Assembly (NCBI RefSeq): GCF_009380215.1
Contig: NZ_WHUG01000002.1
Coordinates: 496,001-560,000, forward strand
Reading direction: 5' to 3'
From: Rugamonas aquatica
GTDB lineage: Bacteria; Pseudomonadota; Gammaproteobacteria; Burkholderiales; Burkholderiaceae_D
Length of the DNA: 64,000 nt
The number at the start of each line of letters is the position of its first letter. Position 1 is the stretch's first letter. The position numbers and the translations under genes are program-made. The notes below the pieces were generated by a model. The model ran no database searches, was not told where the DNA came from, and was given only the letters and a program-made list of their open reading frames with translations. Below are positions 63,472 to 64,000 of the stretch, one piece after another.

Positions 63472-64000
63472 GTAAATAGATCACCAGTTATAGCATCTGT
63501 CAAGCGTTATTTTGAGGTTCTGAAAACGGTCAAAAACGGTCATTTTCAGGGTGTTTCGGAGGGGTGTAAATTTGGCAACTGCGACGACAGAATGCGGCTT
63601 CCGGCTGCATTTCAGTGGCAAAAGAAGCAACTTTCCAGTGAAAAAATGGGATTTCAGCTATATGTGGGAAAACAGGGGGTATTGTTAAACCAAGCGAGCG
63701 TTGATGCCAACCTACGAAAGTCGCTACCTTGCACGTCAACTGCCTACTGATTGAGCAACCGAAGCCGGAAAACTTCGATTGGCACGGTCCAAGGTCTTGC
63801 ACGATCAGATTCCAGTGTGCTATGATGCTCAAGCAGATGAAGTTGCTTGTTTGACAGAGCTCAGTCGGCATGATACACTTCACCCCGGAACGAGCGCAGC
63901 GAGTGACTTATGTTATATAACTTATGTAATAAGTTGTACTACATAAGGTATAACTCTTAGTTATTTTATAGAGTGGTAGTGTGTAGTTGTATAGAGAACC
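63472..64000. other. AT-rich island DNA without clear genes, ends in palindromes
   Basis: No gene can be supported. AAAACGGTCA is repeated near 63525-63545. Near 63907-63960 the sequence CTTATGT(A) recurs three times and forms an 8-bp dyad with TACATAAG, in an AT-rich context that continues to the window edge. It may hold a promoter or replication/transfer site for genes outside. Confidence 0.5.

Larger units (their letters stand above)
55822..64000. mobile_element. integrated genomic island at the ssrA 3' end (left part)
   Basis: It begins directly after ssrA with a P4-type integrase, a known site class for such elements. Base composition falls visibly below that of the flanking genome, and the contents are an AlpA-like regulator, serine recombinase, HNH protein and small unknown genes. 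No second copy of the ssrA 3' end was found before the window ends, so the right boundary is outside. Confidence 0.8.

Noticed and set aside
63530..63883. 117-codon minus-strand frame at the right end
   Set aside because: Cys/Ser-rich, without ribosome site or recognisable domain, in AT-rich DNA.
55822..64000. search for a second ssrA 3'-end copy (attR)
   Set aside because: No match to the last 15-20 nt of ssrA was seen; the right border must lie outside the window.

Overview
The window looks like a piece of chromosome from a high-GC betaproteobacterium of the Oxalobacteraceae type (Massilia/Duganella/Janthinobacterium-like). The grounds are a tmRNA with the tag ANDNSYALAA, type II secretion accessory genes gspA-gspB, a class II fumarase, flagellar genes (fliT, yjfB), a FimV/HubP-like protein, a TIGR01782-type TonB receptor beside a tryptophan-halogenase-like gene, and the FPRKRES...AFAGM palindromic repeat common in this group. 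This is inferred from gene content only; no 16S rRNA is present.

Region 1 (1-18.2 kb) is a chitin / N-acetylglucosamine (GlcNAc) locus. It holds an outer-membrane TonB receptor followed by a halogenase-like flavoprotein, a GntR regulator with an exported GH18 chitinase, and a ten-gene operon on the minus strand. That operon encodes a BadF-type sugar kinase, a second GntR regulator, NagA, a SIS-type deaminase (NagB-II), a complete CUT1 ABC importer, a two-domain GH3 beta-N-acetylhexosaminidase and an AmpG-like MFS permease. All three transcription units carry the same candidate operator, TGGT-N7-TGGTATT (half-sites 11 bp apart), so they look like one regulon running from chitin cleavage through uptake to fructose-6-phosphate.

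Region 2 (18.3-37 kb) is mixed core genome. It includes a GIN-domain beta-helix protein with 16 alternating GSG/GPG rungs, gspAB, mobB, yjfB and a bufferin-type RiPP operon. That operon has a DUF2282 precursor with four core cysteines, a single protein joining the DUF692 (MNIO) enzyme to its DUF2063 partner, and a DoxX-like membrane protein, behind a possible ECF-sigma promoter. Then come an S4-domain protein, an outer-membrane barrel, fumC, a FimV-like protein, a MocR-type/Ic aminotransferase, fliT, an HDOD protein and an M13 metallopeptidase.

Region 3 (37-55.4 kb) holds a large nested inverted repeat, a methyltransferase, CsbD, an S9B dipeptidyl peptidase, a MATE exporter, two betagamma-crystallin genes, cbpA-cbpM, a LysR/azoR divergent pair, an NAD-salvage pair (cysteine hydrolase + pncB), a LytS/LytTR two-component system, a GGDEF-EAL protein and a TetR regulator.

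Region 4 (55.4-64 kb) is ssrA (tmRNA) followed directly by a P4-type integrase and a visibly lower-GC genomic island that runs off the right edge. It carries an AlpA-like regulator, a membrane protein beside a DUF2971 protein, a small serine recombinase with repeated GGCTCA boxes upstream, and a six-gene minus-strand operon of small proteins behind a perfect TTGACA-N17-TATAAT promoter. The last gene of that operon fuses an HNH nuclease domain to a serine-recombinase-like C-terminal segment. No rRNA, tRNA, CRISPR array or intact insertion sequence was seen.
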